Source of the DNA: Lewinellaceae bacterium | Lineage (GTDB): Bacteria; Bacteroidota; Bacteroidia; Chitinophagales; Saprospiraceae | Direction of reading: 5' to 3' | DNA length: 64,000 nt | NCBI GenBank assembly: GCA_020636435.1 | Contig: JACJXX010000001.1 | Location: 3,303,001 to 3,367,000 of the forward strand | Part shown: in pieces, positions 53,833 through 62,159 of the stretch | Numbering within the stretch: the stretch's first letter is position 1 | Layout: every line of letters begins with the position of its first letter | Notes under the pieces: generated by a model | Databases searched by the model: none | Told to the model about the DNA's origin: nothing | The model's input: the letters and a program-made list of their open reading frames with translations, nothing else | Position numbers and translations under genes: made by a program

Positions 53833-55530
53833 TCAACCCTGTTCCTTCACTTTCCTCCTAACGATCTCCACCACCTCCCTCTCCAGCCGGTCGGCTTCTT
53901 CCGCCATCTTTTCGGCCTTGCCGGTTATGTCTTCTGCGAATGCTTTATCCTTCAAGCCTTTTGCGTTGATCTGCACATTGAGCAGTGCGCCCTGTACGGC
54001 GGCACGGGCGCAGAGCGCGCCGACGCCGGCATCACTGGCAGAGTTGGGGTTGCCTTCTGAAGCCATGGCTTTGGCCAGTTCGAAGGATTGCAGGGCCAGC
54101 TCCATGGTCTGGAACGGGACCTCGGTGGCGTATTTGGTGGCCTCCTGCATGGCATTTTCACGGGCGGCTTTTTCTTCCTCCGTGCCTTTGGGCAGGCGCA
54201 CTGCCTCGATGATGCGGTTGAAAGCGCGGGTATCTTCATCGACCAGGCGGAGCAGGGCGTCTTTTATTTTCTGCCCCTTCTCCGCCCATTCGGAAAATTC
54301 CTCCCAGCGGTGGTCCCACACCCGGCGGTGCGAGGAGAGGTTGGCCACCATCGTACCCAGCGCGGTGCCCAGCGCGCCCACGTAGGCGGCGATGGAGCCA
54401 CCGCCCGGGGCTACGCTTTCCGAAGCGGTTTCGTTGGCGAAGGCGCGCAGGTTCATATCCAGCAGGGGCGTGGGCGTATCTTCCCTTAGCTGGTATTCGA
54501 TGATCTTCTTTTGGGGGTCGAAGGGCGTCAGTTCATCCAGCCCGAGGGATTTGACGGCGATCTTGATCACCTCTTCCTCCGACGCGCCCAGGGAGCGCTG
54601 CTGCTGCCGGAGGAAGTAGTGGCCCGCATCGAGCATCACCTGCAACGGCACCAACCCCACCAGTTCGGAGCCGGTCACCCGCATGCCCCGCTCGTTGGCG
54701 CTTTTGCGGCAGGCCTCAAAGGCAACGTGTAGGGGCGTCTCCTTCACATTGGTAATATTCATCGAAATCTGGGCGACGCCGTACTCTTCTATGAACCAGC
54801 CGATGGCTTTCACTCCCTTGCAGGCACCAGGCTCGCGTATGGGCTCTCCCTGAGCGTCCTTAATAATGGCGCCGTTTACCTTATCTCCTTCCCGTTTCAC
54901 TCTGCCTTTTTCCCGCACGTCGAAGGCCACCGAATTAGCTCGGCGCACCGAGGTGGTGTTGAGGTTGACGTTGTAAGCGATCAGGAAATCGCGGGCGCCG
55001 ATGGCGGTGGCGCCGGCCCGGGCGTTGAAGCGGGCGGGGCCGTAGTCGGGCTTCCATTCCGGCTTTTCGAGCTTTTCGGGCAGGGCCTCGTACTCCCCGG
55101 CGCGGACGGTGGCCAGGTTTTTCCATGCCGGCTTGGTAGCGGCAGATTCGTATAGATATAACGGTATGCCGAGTTCTTTGCCGGCCATCTCGCCCAGTTT
55201 GTGGGCCCATTCCACCGTCTCTTCCATCGTGATGTTGGAAATGGGGATCAGCGGGCAGACGTCGGTAGCGCCCATGCGGGGGTGTTCGCCCTTGTGTTGG
55301 CGCATATCGATCAGCTCGGCGGCCTTTTTGATGGCCAGGAAGGCGGCCTGCACCACCGGCTCTGGTTCGCCGACGAAGGTCACCACCGTGCGGTTGGTGG
55401 CCTTGCCGGGGTCTACGTCAAGTAGCTTGACGCCTTCTACGCTTTCAATTTCGTCGGTGATCTGTTTGATAATGTCCATGTCGCGCCCTTCGCTGAAGTT
55501 GGGCACGCATTCGATGAGTTGCTTTGGCAT
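53833..55530 (-). CDS. ftcD: Fused glutamate formimidoyltransferase / formimidoyl-THF cyclodeaminase
   Basis: 565 residues, a bifunctional folate enzyme of histidine degradation. The N-terminal transferase begins CVPNFSEGRD (8-17) and contains GEHPRMGATDVCPLIPIS; the C-terminal cyclodeaminase (about 355-565) contains VAPGGGSIAAYVGALGTALG and ANLSSHRR. It moves the formimino group from formiminoglutamate to tetrahydrofolate and then yields methenyl-THF plus ammonia. The ATG at 55530 begins the conserved domain; the frame stays open upstream without similarity. A 23-bp perfect hairpin lies 11 bases upstream of the ATG. No other hut genes are in the window. Confidence 0.95.
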   Translation of the reverse strand: MPKQLIECVPNFSEGRDMDIIKQITDEIESVEGVKLLDVDPGKATNRTVVTFVGEPEPVVQAAFLAIKKAAELIDMRQHKGEHPRMGATDVCPLIPISNITMEETVEWAHKLGEMAGKELGIPLYLYESAATKPAWKNLATVRAGEYEALPEKLEKPEWKPDYGPARFNARAGATAIGARDFLIAYNVNLNTTSVRRANSVAFDVREKGRVKREGDKVNGAIIKDAQGEPIREPGACKGVKAIGWFIEEYGVAQISMNITNVKETPLHVAFEACRKSANERGMRVTGSELVGLVPLQVMLDAGHYFLRQQQRSLGASEEEVIKIAVKSLGLDELTPFDPQKKIIEYQLREDTPTPLLDMNLRAFANETASESVAPGGGSIAAYVGALGTALGTMVANLSSHRRVWDHRWEEFSEWAEKGQKIKDALLRLVDEDTRAFNRIIEAVRLPKGTEEEKAARENAMQEATKYATEVPFQTMELALQSFELAKAMASEGNPNSASDAGVGALCARAAVQGALLNVQINAKGLKDKAFAEDITGKAEKMAEEADRLEREVVEIVRRKVKEQG

Positions 55531-55541
55531 GGTTAGGTTTT

Positions 55542-55606
55542 TTTGTTTTGGTTTCTGGCATTCCGGCTGTTTTGGGCTCGGCAGGAATGCCAGAAACCAA
55601 AACAAA
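55542..55606 (-). promoter_or_regulatory. Perfect 23-bp hairpin in the ftcD leader
   Basis: TTTGTTTTGGTTTCTGGCAT(TCC) at 55542-55564 and its exact complement at 55584-55606 enclose a 19-base loop. In the minus-strand mRNA the stem ends 11 bases before the ftcD ATG, so it would cover or abut the ribosome landing site. It could be a translational switch, a MITE relic, or a protein-binding dyad. Confidence 0.65.
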
Positions 55607-55934
55607 GCCGGACCAGGGCTTCTTCGGAAGCGCAATGCTTGGAGATATGCCCTTTTTAGCGCTTCCCTTTCCTGATTAGGGAAAAAGGAGGCGCGGCCTG
55701 AAAATATAGTTTTTTTTAAATGAAAAGTGTCAAGGGGTTGTACAAAAAGGTTCGTTTCAAAACACAGCTTCAAAATTTGTCTTATAACCTGCTGCGTTGT
55801 CGGGGCGCAATTTTCCATTGCGCCCGGACTTTAGTAAGTAAGATTCTTTTCATGAATGCTGATTTTTCCTTCCTTCTTTGATCGGGAATCTGCAACTTAG
55901 TGTGTAAATTTAGTGAAACAAAAAATTAGCAATA
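55607..55934. other. Gap between ftcD and the defence-like island
   Basis: 328 bp with no gene. It contains one good hairpin, GGGCGCAA/TTGCGCCC (55803-55810 / 55818-55825), and becomes AT-rich towards 55900, marking the left edge of the lower-GC segment. No consensus promoter, tRNA or attachment-site repeat was seen. Confidence 0.6.
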
Positions 55935-56138
55935 ATGAATATCCAGGTTGCCCGGGAGAAAATAATTGAAAAAATAAAACAGACGGAGGAGGAATGGGTG
56001 CTGCTCAGCATTCTCAAGTTATTGGATATTGATGAGTATTCTCCTGAATTAGAAACGGAAGAATGGCGGCAAGGTGCATCTTCTGCTCTTAGCAGAGCCT
56101 ATGGTGAGGATGAACCGAATTATGAGGTAAATGCTTAA
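55935..56138 (+). CDS. Small antitoxin-like protein without visible toxin
   Basis: 67 residues: a helical N-terminus (REKIIEKIKQTEEEWVLLSILKLLDI) and an acidic C-terminal tail (WRQGASSALSRAYGEDEPNYEV; quoted in parts). The form, a short dimerising helix pair plus flexible tail, is that of many type II antitoxins or addiction-module proteins, but I see no named family motif. The expected toxin gene is absent: after 56138 the next gene is on the opposite strand. It could be an orphan antitoxin or a regulator of the island. Confidence 0.5.
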   Translation: MNIQVAREKIIEKIKQTEEEWVLLSILKLLDIDEYSPELETEEWRQGASSALSRAYGEDEPNYEVNA

Positions 56139-56215
56139 AAAAGCACTATTTGACTATCATTGGTGAAAACGCGAGTTATTCTAAAATAAAACTTCTGAAC
56201 GCCAAAACACCTATC

Positions 56216-57058
56216 TCATATATATTGGTTACCTAAACGAGAAAGCTCCTTTCGAAAACGCTGCACAAATTCCTCCAGCCTCTGCCTATTGCGACCAGTA
56301 CTAAAATTTCTCTGATGCACTTCATCTACATTGGCATGGCACAATACACAAAGACATTTGAGGTTATGGGTAGTGTTGTTCGTTTTTCTTCCGCTGATAT
56401 GGTGCGTGTCCAGGTACCAGCCATTGGCGCCGTCGAGACGGATGCCGCAGGACTCACAAGTGAACTTTTTCTTTTGCCGGTATTCCTGGCTTTTTTCGTA
56501 CCAATCCGGAGTGTAGCCCCAGAGATTGGTTTCATATTCTTTTGGCAGGTCTTTGGCTTTCAGGTTTCCAGAGACCTTATCATTTTTTATGAAGTTGTTG
56601 TAGTACTCGGTGGTATGCATAGAAGGGAGTCCTGTTTCCCTGCGACAATTACCACACAAACGCAAATCTTTTTCAACACCATCGACATCTTTCATAAAAA
56701 CGATCGCATTCTCAAAAATATAGTGGCCATTATAATTATCTTTCTTGATTTGGTCGGAAATAGTTTTACATTTTGAAATATGGAAAACAGGTAGAGTATT
56801 AAATCCTCTAACTGCAGCTAATTTCGGATTATAAGACTGTATATATAAAAAACCTTTATACAGGATCCCATCTTCATTATAGTAAATACCCTGCTCACCA
56901 GCACGTTCAAAAGCCACCTTATGTTTGATGTCTTTTTGCCTCAACTCCTGCTTGATACGCTTGAATTCAAAGGTGGATTCAACTTTGTCAGGGTCGACAT
57001 TGAACGATTTTTTGACTTGTTCTTCCAAGTTGGAAAAAGCATACAGTTCCATACTCAT
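56216..57058 (-). CDS. zorE: HNH endonuclease, third gene of Zorya type II-like operon
   Basis: 280 residues. The C-terminal HNH domain is complete: CESC (201-204), DTHHISG (His219/220), Asn232 in THNLKC, and CVLCHANVD (Cys237-Cys240, His241). A second Cys pair, CGNC (135-138), and a basic N-terminal region precede it. The ATG overlaps the zorB stop by four bases (ATGA), so translation is coupled. In Zorya type II the effector ZorE is an HNH nuclease acting with the ZorAB proton channel; gene order and domains fit that. Assignment to ZorE is by context and domain, not by alignment. Confidence 0.75.
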   Translation of the reverse strand: MSMELYAFSNLEEQVKKSFNVDPDKVESTFEFKRIKQELRQKDIKHKVAFERAGEQGIYYNEDGILYKGFLYIQSYNPKLAAVRGFNTLPVFHISKCKTISDQIKKDNYNGHYIFENAIVFMKDVDGVEKDLRLCGNCRRETGLPSMHTTEYYNNFIKNDKVSGNLKAKDLPKEYETNLWGYTPDWYEKSQEYRQKKKFTCESCGIRLDGANGWYLDTHHISGRKTNNTTHNLKCLCVLCHANVDEVHQRNFSTGRNRQRLEEFVQRFRKELSRLGNQYI

Positions 57059-57765
57059 TCCTTTTTTTGTGCCATGATATTTTGAACCAACTCATCTGTT
57101 TTCATCACAATTCGGAATTCCACTCGCCGGGAGGTAGTGAAATCTTCTTCCTTCCCGGAATAAAGTGTCAGCTTTCCGGAATCGTCTATCGTCCGTCCGG
57201 AGGAGAACCCATTTGCAGTAAACCAAAATTTCACAAGTTCTTTGTCTTTTGCCGGAAGGCTAGAGAAAGCGCTGTCGCTATTGAAGAAAATGTAATCTAA
57301 CACATTTGAAGTTCGTTCCTGCGACAAGCGGAGGTTATCCATGTAACCTCCTCTGGAATTGGTATGGCCTTCGATCCGAACTTCAGCGATCTTATTTCGA
57401 TATTCCGGCTTGAGCAGTATACCGATGTACCGGGGAAAGAAATCATCGAGGATTGCCCTAAAACGGGTACGCACCCGAGCATCTCCCTCGTAGAAAAGCA
57501 CCCGCTCGTTGAGAAAGCGAATAGATAGATCATCTTCCAGTTTGGCGTTCCAATTTTCCTCCGTAAAGTCTTCTTCGAATTCTACTTTGAGTTCCTCGTA
57601 TAGTTTTTCAACTGTCTCACTGTAATCCTTGAGCAGGTCATCAACACTCTGCTGCTGTCGTTGGACCTGCAGGATATAGCTGATAGCAATGAACATGAAG
57701 ATCACCATCAGCCCGGTCATTATATCGGAGAGGGAGACCCAGTAATTTTCGTGATTATTGAACAT
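57055..57765 (-). CDS. zorB: ZorB-like MotB/OmpA-domain membrane protein
   Basis: 236 residues. One N-terminal membrane helix (about 13-32) with an Asp at its start (SLSDIMTGLMVIFMFIAISY, Asp14), matching the proton-carrying Asp of MotB/ZorB. A short linker is followed by an OmpA-like peptidoglycan-binding domain: RIEGHTNSRG (130-139), LRLSQERTSNVL, and TSRRVEFRI (211-219). It should pair with ZorA as an inner-membrane stator-like channel fixed to the cell wall. It starts one base inside the zorA stop (TGATG). The lack of any flagellar gene and the HNH partner argue for Zorya over MotB. Confidence 0.82.
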   Translation of the reverse strand: MFNNHENYWVSLSDIMTGLMVIFMFIAISYILQVQRQQQSVDDLLKDYSETVEKLYEELKVEFEEDFTEENWNAKLEDDLSIRFLNERVLFYEGDARVRTRFRAILDDFFPRYIGILLKPEYRNKIAEVRIEGHTNSRGGYMDNLRLSQERTSNVLDYIFFNSDSAFSSLPAKDKELVKFWFTANGFSSGRTIDDSGKLTLYSGKEEDFTTSRRVEFRIVMKTDELVQNIMAQKKE

Positions 57766-59264
57766 CAGTTAACAGCTTTGAGGCGATCAGCATATCCCAT
57801 TACCATAGATTGAAGGATCTTATCGAGGCTGTGAAAGCTTTGATCCAGCCGTTCATAAAAGGCATCGTTCAGTGTATTCACCTCTTCAATCAGCTTCTCA
57901 TTTCCCCCTTGCAGGATACCCACTGATTCGGAAAGCTGTTCCTTGATGTCATTGAAGAACCCTTCCGTTTGATTGCGTAGTGCTTCGATTTCCCGTAGGT
58001 TTTCGATTAGTTCTTCAACAGACTCTGTGAACCCCTGGTGTTTTTCCATCCATTGATTTGCTTTATCCCAGGTGGATTCGTAGGAACTGGTCACCCGATG
58101 TAACTGCTCAATACTCTGACGGAACTTTGTTTCTTCTGTCATGACCTCCTCAAGCTCTTTAATGAGCTTGGAAAGCCGCCCATCGTCATCAACCAATTGC
58201 CTGGTTGATGTAGAAATATCTTTAATAGCGCCTGAAGAAGTAGTAAAATCTTCCGACACCTGATGGAACTGGACAACCAGCTTTTCCACCATCTCTTTAT
58301 TTTCCATCTGCCAGGTATTGAGCTGCTGAACACTTTGGTTGAGTTGCTCGAAGTTCTCCTTCACTAAGCGTTCCAGAAGCTCATTCAACCGTTCATTGAA
58401 GCCGCCGATTACATTTTCGATGGCCTGTACCAGGGCTTCGGTATTGTTCTTTGCTAAAAGGTCAGCAAACTTGTCCAGCTCTTCCTGGATGAAGAGGTTG
58501 TTGTTTTTCAACTGATCGAATATCTGCCGGTACATTTCTGCTTTTTCATCCTCTGCATTGTTCTGGCGGTTACTGAACTCCTGTAACAACTCCACTTGAC
58601 GGTTTGCGTATGCGGGAGCATTCACAGCTTCACCCAATTGCTCAATGCTTTGCTTCAGTTTTAGAAGTTGCTCATGGTTATCATTCCGGAATAGGATGGT
58701 TTGCGAAAGCAGGCTCGTATCCCCATCTCCGCCCAGGCTTTGTTCCACCGCAGCAATCTGGCCGGCGATGGCTTTGCTTTCATCCCGGATGGTTTGCCGT
58801 ATTTTCACCAGGTGGGTGGAAAGGCTTTCATCACTGTCGCTGGAGATTAGTTTCTGCAGGCTCTCCAACGCCTGGGTAAGCTCATAAATGGCTTGCTCTT
58901 CAGCACTAATTTTTTGAGGTTGTTTTTTAGAGTAAACTCTCTGAAGGTACTCTACAAAGCGAGCGGAGAATAAAGACAGTCCAATGCCAAAGATAGAGGA
59001 GTAAAAAGCTGTTTTCATGCCTTCCAACAAGGATGGAATGCTAGCGTCAATATCATCAACATCAAACTTTTCCAGCCCCACTGCTATGCCGATGAAAGTC
59101 CCAAGCACTCCAAGAGTTGTGAAAACCGAGGGGATAGCACTCAGTAGGAAAGGGTTGATCCTGTCTGGTTTCAAAAACCCTCGGATGAGGTAAATAACCG
59201 AAAATATTACCCATCCTATGATGAAGATATAAGGAAGCCATCTGAGAAAAGCGCCTGTTTCCAT
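57765..59264 (-). CDS. zorA: ZorA-like MotA/ExbB-family proton channel with long coiled-coil tail
   Basis: 499 residues. Three membrane helices at about 10-29, 39-62 and 84-105. The second contains SVFTTLGVLGTFIGIAVGLE, the MotA/TolQ/ExbB channel signature. From about 115 to the end the protein is one long helical coiled-coil (QVELLQEFSNRQNNAEDEKA, LNELLERLVKENFEQLNQSV), the cytoplasmic tail that distinguishes ZorA from MotA and is held to sense or signal invasion in Zorya. First gene of the zorA-zorB-HNH operon. The 204-bp divergent gap upstream is AT-rich; I found no consensus promoter on the minus strand. Confidence 0.85.
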   Translation of the reverse strand: METGAFLRWLPYIFIIGWVIFSVIYLIRGFLKPDRINPFLLSAIPSVFTTLGVLGTFIGIAVGLEKFDVDDIDASIPSLLEGMKTAFYSSIFGIGLSLFSARFVEYLQRVYSKKQPQKISAEEQAIYELTQALESLQKLISSDSDESLSTHLVKIRQTIRDESKAIAGQIAAVEQSLGGDGDTSLLSQTILFRNDNHEQLLKLKQSIEQLGEAVNAPAYANRQVELLQEFSNRQNNAEDEKAEMYRQIFDQLKNNNLFIQEELDKFADLLAKNNTEALVQAIENVIGGFNERLNELLERLVKENFEQLNQSVQQLNTWQMENKEMVEKLVVQFHQVSEDFTTSSGAIKDISTSTRQLVDDDGRLSKLIKELEEVMTEETKFRQSIEQLHRVTSSYESTWDKANQWMEKHQGFTESVEELIENLREIEALRNQTEGFFNDIKEQLSESVGILQGGNEKLIEEVNTLNDAFYERLDQSFHSLDKILQSMVMGYADRLKAVN

Positions 59265-59468
59265 AGATATATGTCGATAGTTTTCTCAATTGTGTAGTTA
59301 AGTTTTACTGACAAACAGTGCCTTATGTTACATCTATTAGGTTTAAAAGTTAGATTCAGCTATTTCAGATACAACTTGCCTTGTAATACTTCATTTCTGG
59401 TTTAGGCGTTTATCCAGAATATTTCAGTTATTTTGGAACTGAATCCTACTTTTAATTCAACTGTTCTT

Positions 59469-60212
59469 ATGAAAGAAAAAAAAGCCGGTGATAAATATGA
59501 GTTTGCTGATTTTCCTGAGAAATCTGACATGGTTGAGATAGATAAGCTGAGAAAATTAGCTTATCACGAAGCCGGGCACTTTGTAATGAATGCACTATTG
59601 AGAAAAGTTCCTTTTACAATTGAGGTATCGCTATTTTTTCCATCCCCGAAATCAATGTGGGTGTCAGAAGATACTGATTGTGGCCAAGTGGAAGGAGTTG
59701 GGCTTCCAATTTATGGTAGATGGTCGGATTCTGATTCTGGGAAGGAATTCGTTGATAGGATATTTTCTTGGCCAAATCCATACTCGTCGAATAAAAAATT
59801 GGCTTTCGCCAACGTTTTCCTTTCAGTCGCCGGCTTTGCTTCAGACCTTAGTTTTGTTCGCCCTGATAGAGAAATTTGTAGCTTTGGAAGTGAAAAAGGC
59901 GAACATCCAGATAGGAAGAATGCCCAAAAGTTATTGGGGCTAATTTTAGGACGCGAGATTAGCGATCTAAAGGAAAAAGAAGAAGCTCTTTCGGCATTAT
60001 TAAATCGTTTAATTGAAGACGTCCGAGAAATACTGAATGCTGAAAAAGTATCTGGAGCTATTCATAAAGTCGCAGGATTTCTGATGAAACAAGATGTTGA
60101 TCAAGAGGGTAAAAGGAGGGTCAGTGGCAACGAACTACAGAAGCTCTACTATGAGGTTATGAAAGAAGTTGATGAGTATGATATCCAGGTTAGATTGGAT
60201 AAATATGGGTAA
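59469..60212 (+). CDS. Stand-alone M41/FtsH-like zinc metalloprotease domain protein
   Basis: 247 residues. Zinc motif HEAGH (33-37) in RKLAYHEAGHFVMNALL, exactly as in FtsH peptidase (M41) domains. Further M41-like features: LSVAGFASDLSF at the place of the AGRAAEEL helix, and GEHPDRKNAQKLLGL resembling the S-x-D-x-x-x-A segment that supplies the third ligand Asp. There is no AAA+ ATPase domain and no membrane helix. I chose ATG 59469; a TTG 12 codons earlier overlaps a TTATTTTG -7-like element at 59428-59435. Role unknown; its place opposite the Zorya-like operon suggests defence or regulation. Confidence 0.72.
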   Translation: MKEKKAGDKYEFADFPEKSDMVEIDKLRKLAYHEAGHFVMNALLRKVPFTIEVSLFFPSPKSMWVSEDTDCGQVEGVGLPIYGRWSDSDSGKEFVDRIFSWPNPYSSNKKLAFANVFLSVAGFASDLSFVRPDREICSFGSEKGEHPDRKNAQKLLGLILGREISDLKEKEEALSALLNRLIEDVREILNAEKVSGAIHKVAGFLMKQDVDQEGKRRVSGNELQKLYYEVMKEVDEYDIQVRLDKYG

Positions 60213-60228
60213 GAGTCGCCGCTCTATC

Positions 60229-60259
60229 TTGACATTCACCCATAAACTCCATTATTTTG
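60229..60259 (+). promoter_or_regulatory. Possible promoter of the TIGR04255 cassette
   Basis: TTG(AC) at 60229-60231, 20-bp spacer, TTATTTTG at 60252-60259, 27 bp before the gene at 60286. The -7 differs from TAnnTTTG by one shift; an identical octamer precedes the M41-like gene. Confidence 0.4.
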
Positions 60260-60285
60260 TTACATTAGTGCAAAAAAACCGCAAT

Positions 60286-61008
60286 ATGCCGGTTCTTGTC
60301 AAGATAACGCCAGATTACTTAAGGGACACGATCGTTGAAATACGCTACGAAGCAGAGCTGCCCTATGATATCCTAAAGGGGCTATTGTATAAGGAATTAG
60401 TTAGCGACTTCCAACTGCTCTCAAAGATCAATCCGTTGGGCGTCTTCCAGCTAGGACCGCAGCAACAGCTAAAATTGGGAGGTAGCGATGTCCTTGATTT
60501 TACTGATGAAAAGATAAAGATACGTATACACGAAGAACGTATCATCTTTAACTCGCTCGGCGCATATCCAGGATGGAATAACTATTTTCCAGTAATACAG
60601 GGTGTGCTGAAAAAACTCAACAAAGCAGGTTATATCAAAAGGTTTCAAAGAGTTGGCATCCGTTATATCAGTGAATTTCCGAACATTTTCATCTTCGATC
60701 AATTGCGGATGGATCTCAATTTTGGTTTTACAGAAGAACCGACACGCAATACATCAGTAAGGACCGAGTTGGTCGAAGATGGGGCAAGAGTTGTTTTGAA
60801 CTTAGTCAATAACGCAAGACGAAAACCCCCGCATCAAGATGATTTTTTCTCTATCATTGACATTGATGTATTAGGAGAGCCCCCAAAGATGGCCTCATTG
60901 GAGGAATTCTTTGAGCATATTGACCGGCTTCACAGTATTGAAAAAGACTTCTTCCTTGGCGTCCTTAAAAAGGAATTTCTGGATGCTCTTAACCCTGAAT
61001 ACGAATAA
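60286..61008 (+). CDS. TIGR04255-family protein
   Basis: 240 residues, cytoplasmic. Family features: an N-terminal strand-helix pair (DTIVEIRYEAELPYDILKGL), the central phrase RFQRVGIRYISEF (glRyin-type motif), and RTELVEDGARVVLNLVNN. The family is sporadically distributed and its function is not known. ATG 60286 is chosen; the frame is open into the preceding gene but similarity starts here. The next two genes follow at 2 and 9 bp, so this is a tight three-gene cassette. Confidence 0.75.
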   Translation: MPVLVKITPDYLRDTIVEIRYEAELPYDILKGLLYKELVSDFQLLSKINPLGVFQLGPQQQLKLGGSDVLDFTDEKIKIRIHEERIIFNSLGAYPGWNNYFPVIQGVLKKLNKAGYIKRFQRVGIRYISEFPNIFIFDQLRMDLNFGFTEEPTRNTSVRTELVEDGARVVLNLVNNARRKPPHQDDFFSIIDIDVLGEPPKMASLEEFFEHIDRLHSIEKDFFLGVLKKEFLDALNPEYE

Positions 61009-61010
61009 CT

Positions 61011-61538
61011 ATGCTGCCCATAACTTCCGACCTGCCACCGACAGGAACAGATCAGGTAGAATACTTCTTTCAGCACTCCTTTGAGCCTGAAGCGAAGGGG
61101 GAGTTGTTTGTATTTAATACAATAGAATACTTCCAGACGGAAAGCTTCTCCATGGACATAGCCCATCAGGATGTCCTGCGTCAGTTTCAAAGAAGATACG
61201 ATCAACTGATGCTACTGTTTAAAAGGCGTTGGGAACAGAGTCAAACTGCATTTTTAGATATTTCCCATAAGGAAGTCTTGAAACGATCGGGCTCATTAGC
61301 CGTCTTTATCCTGCTTACCAGCCCTGAGAAGGTATCAGTTGATGTAACTTCAGAAGCTACTGTCTTTTTTACTGCCATCTATATGAATGTGAATGCCTAT
61401 ATCGAAGCGCACTTCGCTCCTGATGAGGAAACAGAGATTGTTTTTAATATTTACCAGAATGGCAGACCTGTTTTGGCTTATGGTGGTGAATTTGACCTAG
61501 CCGTTAACCAATATATCCGTTTCTTTGCTGAAAATTAG
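61011..61538 (+). CDS. Unrecognised protein, second gene of the TIGR04255 cassette
   Basis: 175 residues, no signal peptide or membrane helix. N-terminal half: strands and a helix with basic patches (RRYDQLMLLFKRRWEQSQTA). C-terminal half: SLAVFILLTSPEKVSVDVTS, then FNIYQNGRPVLAYGGEFDLA. No known domain seen. Acidic/aromatic composition and lower GC than the genome. Starts 2 bp after the TIGR04255 stop. Confidence 0.7.
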   Translation: MLPITSDLPPTGTDQVEYFFQHSFEPEAKGELFVFNTIEYFQTESFSMDIAHQDVLRQFQRRYDQLMLLFKRRWEQSQTAFLDISHKEVLKRSGSLAVFILLTSPEKVSVDVTSEATVFFTAIYMNVNAYIEAHFAPDEETEIVFNIYQNGRPVLAYGGEFDLAVNQYIRFFAEN

Positions 61539-61547
61539 ATCACGCTT

Positions 61548-62159
61548 ATGGTTTATCCGGACCGATTATTACCCCGGCCGAATTACCGTCTAATCTCTGA
61601 TGTTGAAGCACTGAATTCATACTTTCTTCAAAGAAGTACACCTGATTCTGATGTTATTGATCCTGAGACTAACACAATAAAGCCAAGTTATATTTCCTTC
61701 CAGTCTGGACATTTACATGACCTATCCACAAATCTCATTAGTGTTTTTGTTCCAGAAGATCGTTTTTGTCGGATCATGGGAGAAAAAAAGGATTATTATA
61801 CAAGAGAATTATGGTCAGTCGGTGAGACCATAGTTACTCCATTCCATCCCAATGATTTTGAGTATATAGATACTCTTGGAGCCATCTATTTTCTCATCCA
61901 TCAGCTTAATGGGTTATCCATTTCCTATAATATAGGAGATCAAGATGGTTTCATCGCTATTTGTAAGATTCTCCACACTCCTGTGCGGTCAAACTTCTGG
62001 CATTTTTCGCTTCGGTGGTTTAATGAAGAGGGAGATGTCTTACTTCAAAAAGGCAGTTGGAAAAAAAGGATGCTTACTTCCGCTAGAGCAGCATTGATTG
62101 AATTCGGAGTAATTTCTGAACCAAAAATTCAAAAAATAGACATTTCTCTTTACACCTAA
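61548..62159 (+). CDS. Unrecognised protein, third gene of the TIGR04255 cassette
   Basis: 203 residues, soluble. Notable segments: SYISFQSGHLHDLSTNLISV, GETIVTPFHPNDFEYIDTLG, and a basic C-terminal helix (GSWKKRMLTSARAALIEFGV). No catalytic motif I can name, though the His/Asp-rich phrases could bind metal. It ends the rightward cassette and converges on the oxidoreductase gene. Confidence 0.7.
   Translation: MVYPDRLLPRPNYRLISDVEALNSYFLQRSTPDSDVIDPETNTIKPSYISFQSGHLHDLSTNLISVFVPEDRFCRIMGEKKDYYTRELWSVGETIVTPFHPNDFEYIDTLGAIYFLIHQLNGLSISYNIGDQDGFIAICKILHTPVRSNFWHFSLRWFNEEGDVLLQKGSWKKRMLTSARAALIEFGVISEPKIQKIDISLYT

Noticed and set aside
57055..59264. ZorA/ZorB-like pair as flagellar or gliding motor (MotAB, GldLM) or ExbBD/TolQR
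   Set aside because: The very long coiled-coil tail, OmpA domain and coupled HNH gene fit Zorya better. GldLM have a different layout, and no flagellar or Tol/Ton receptor genes are adjacent.
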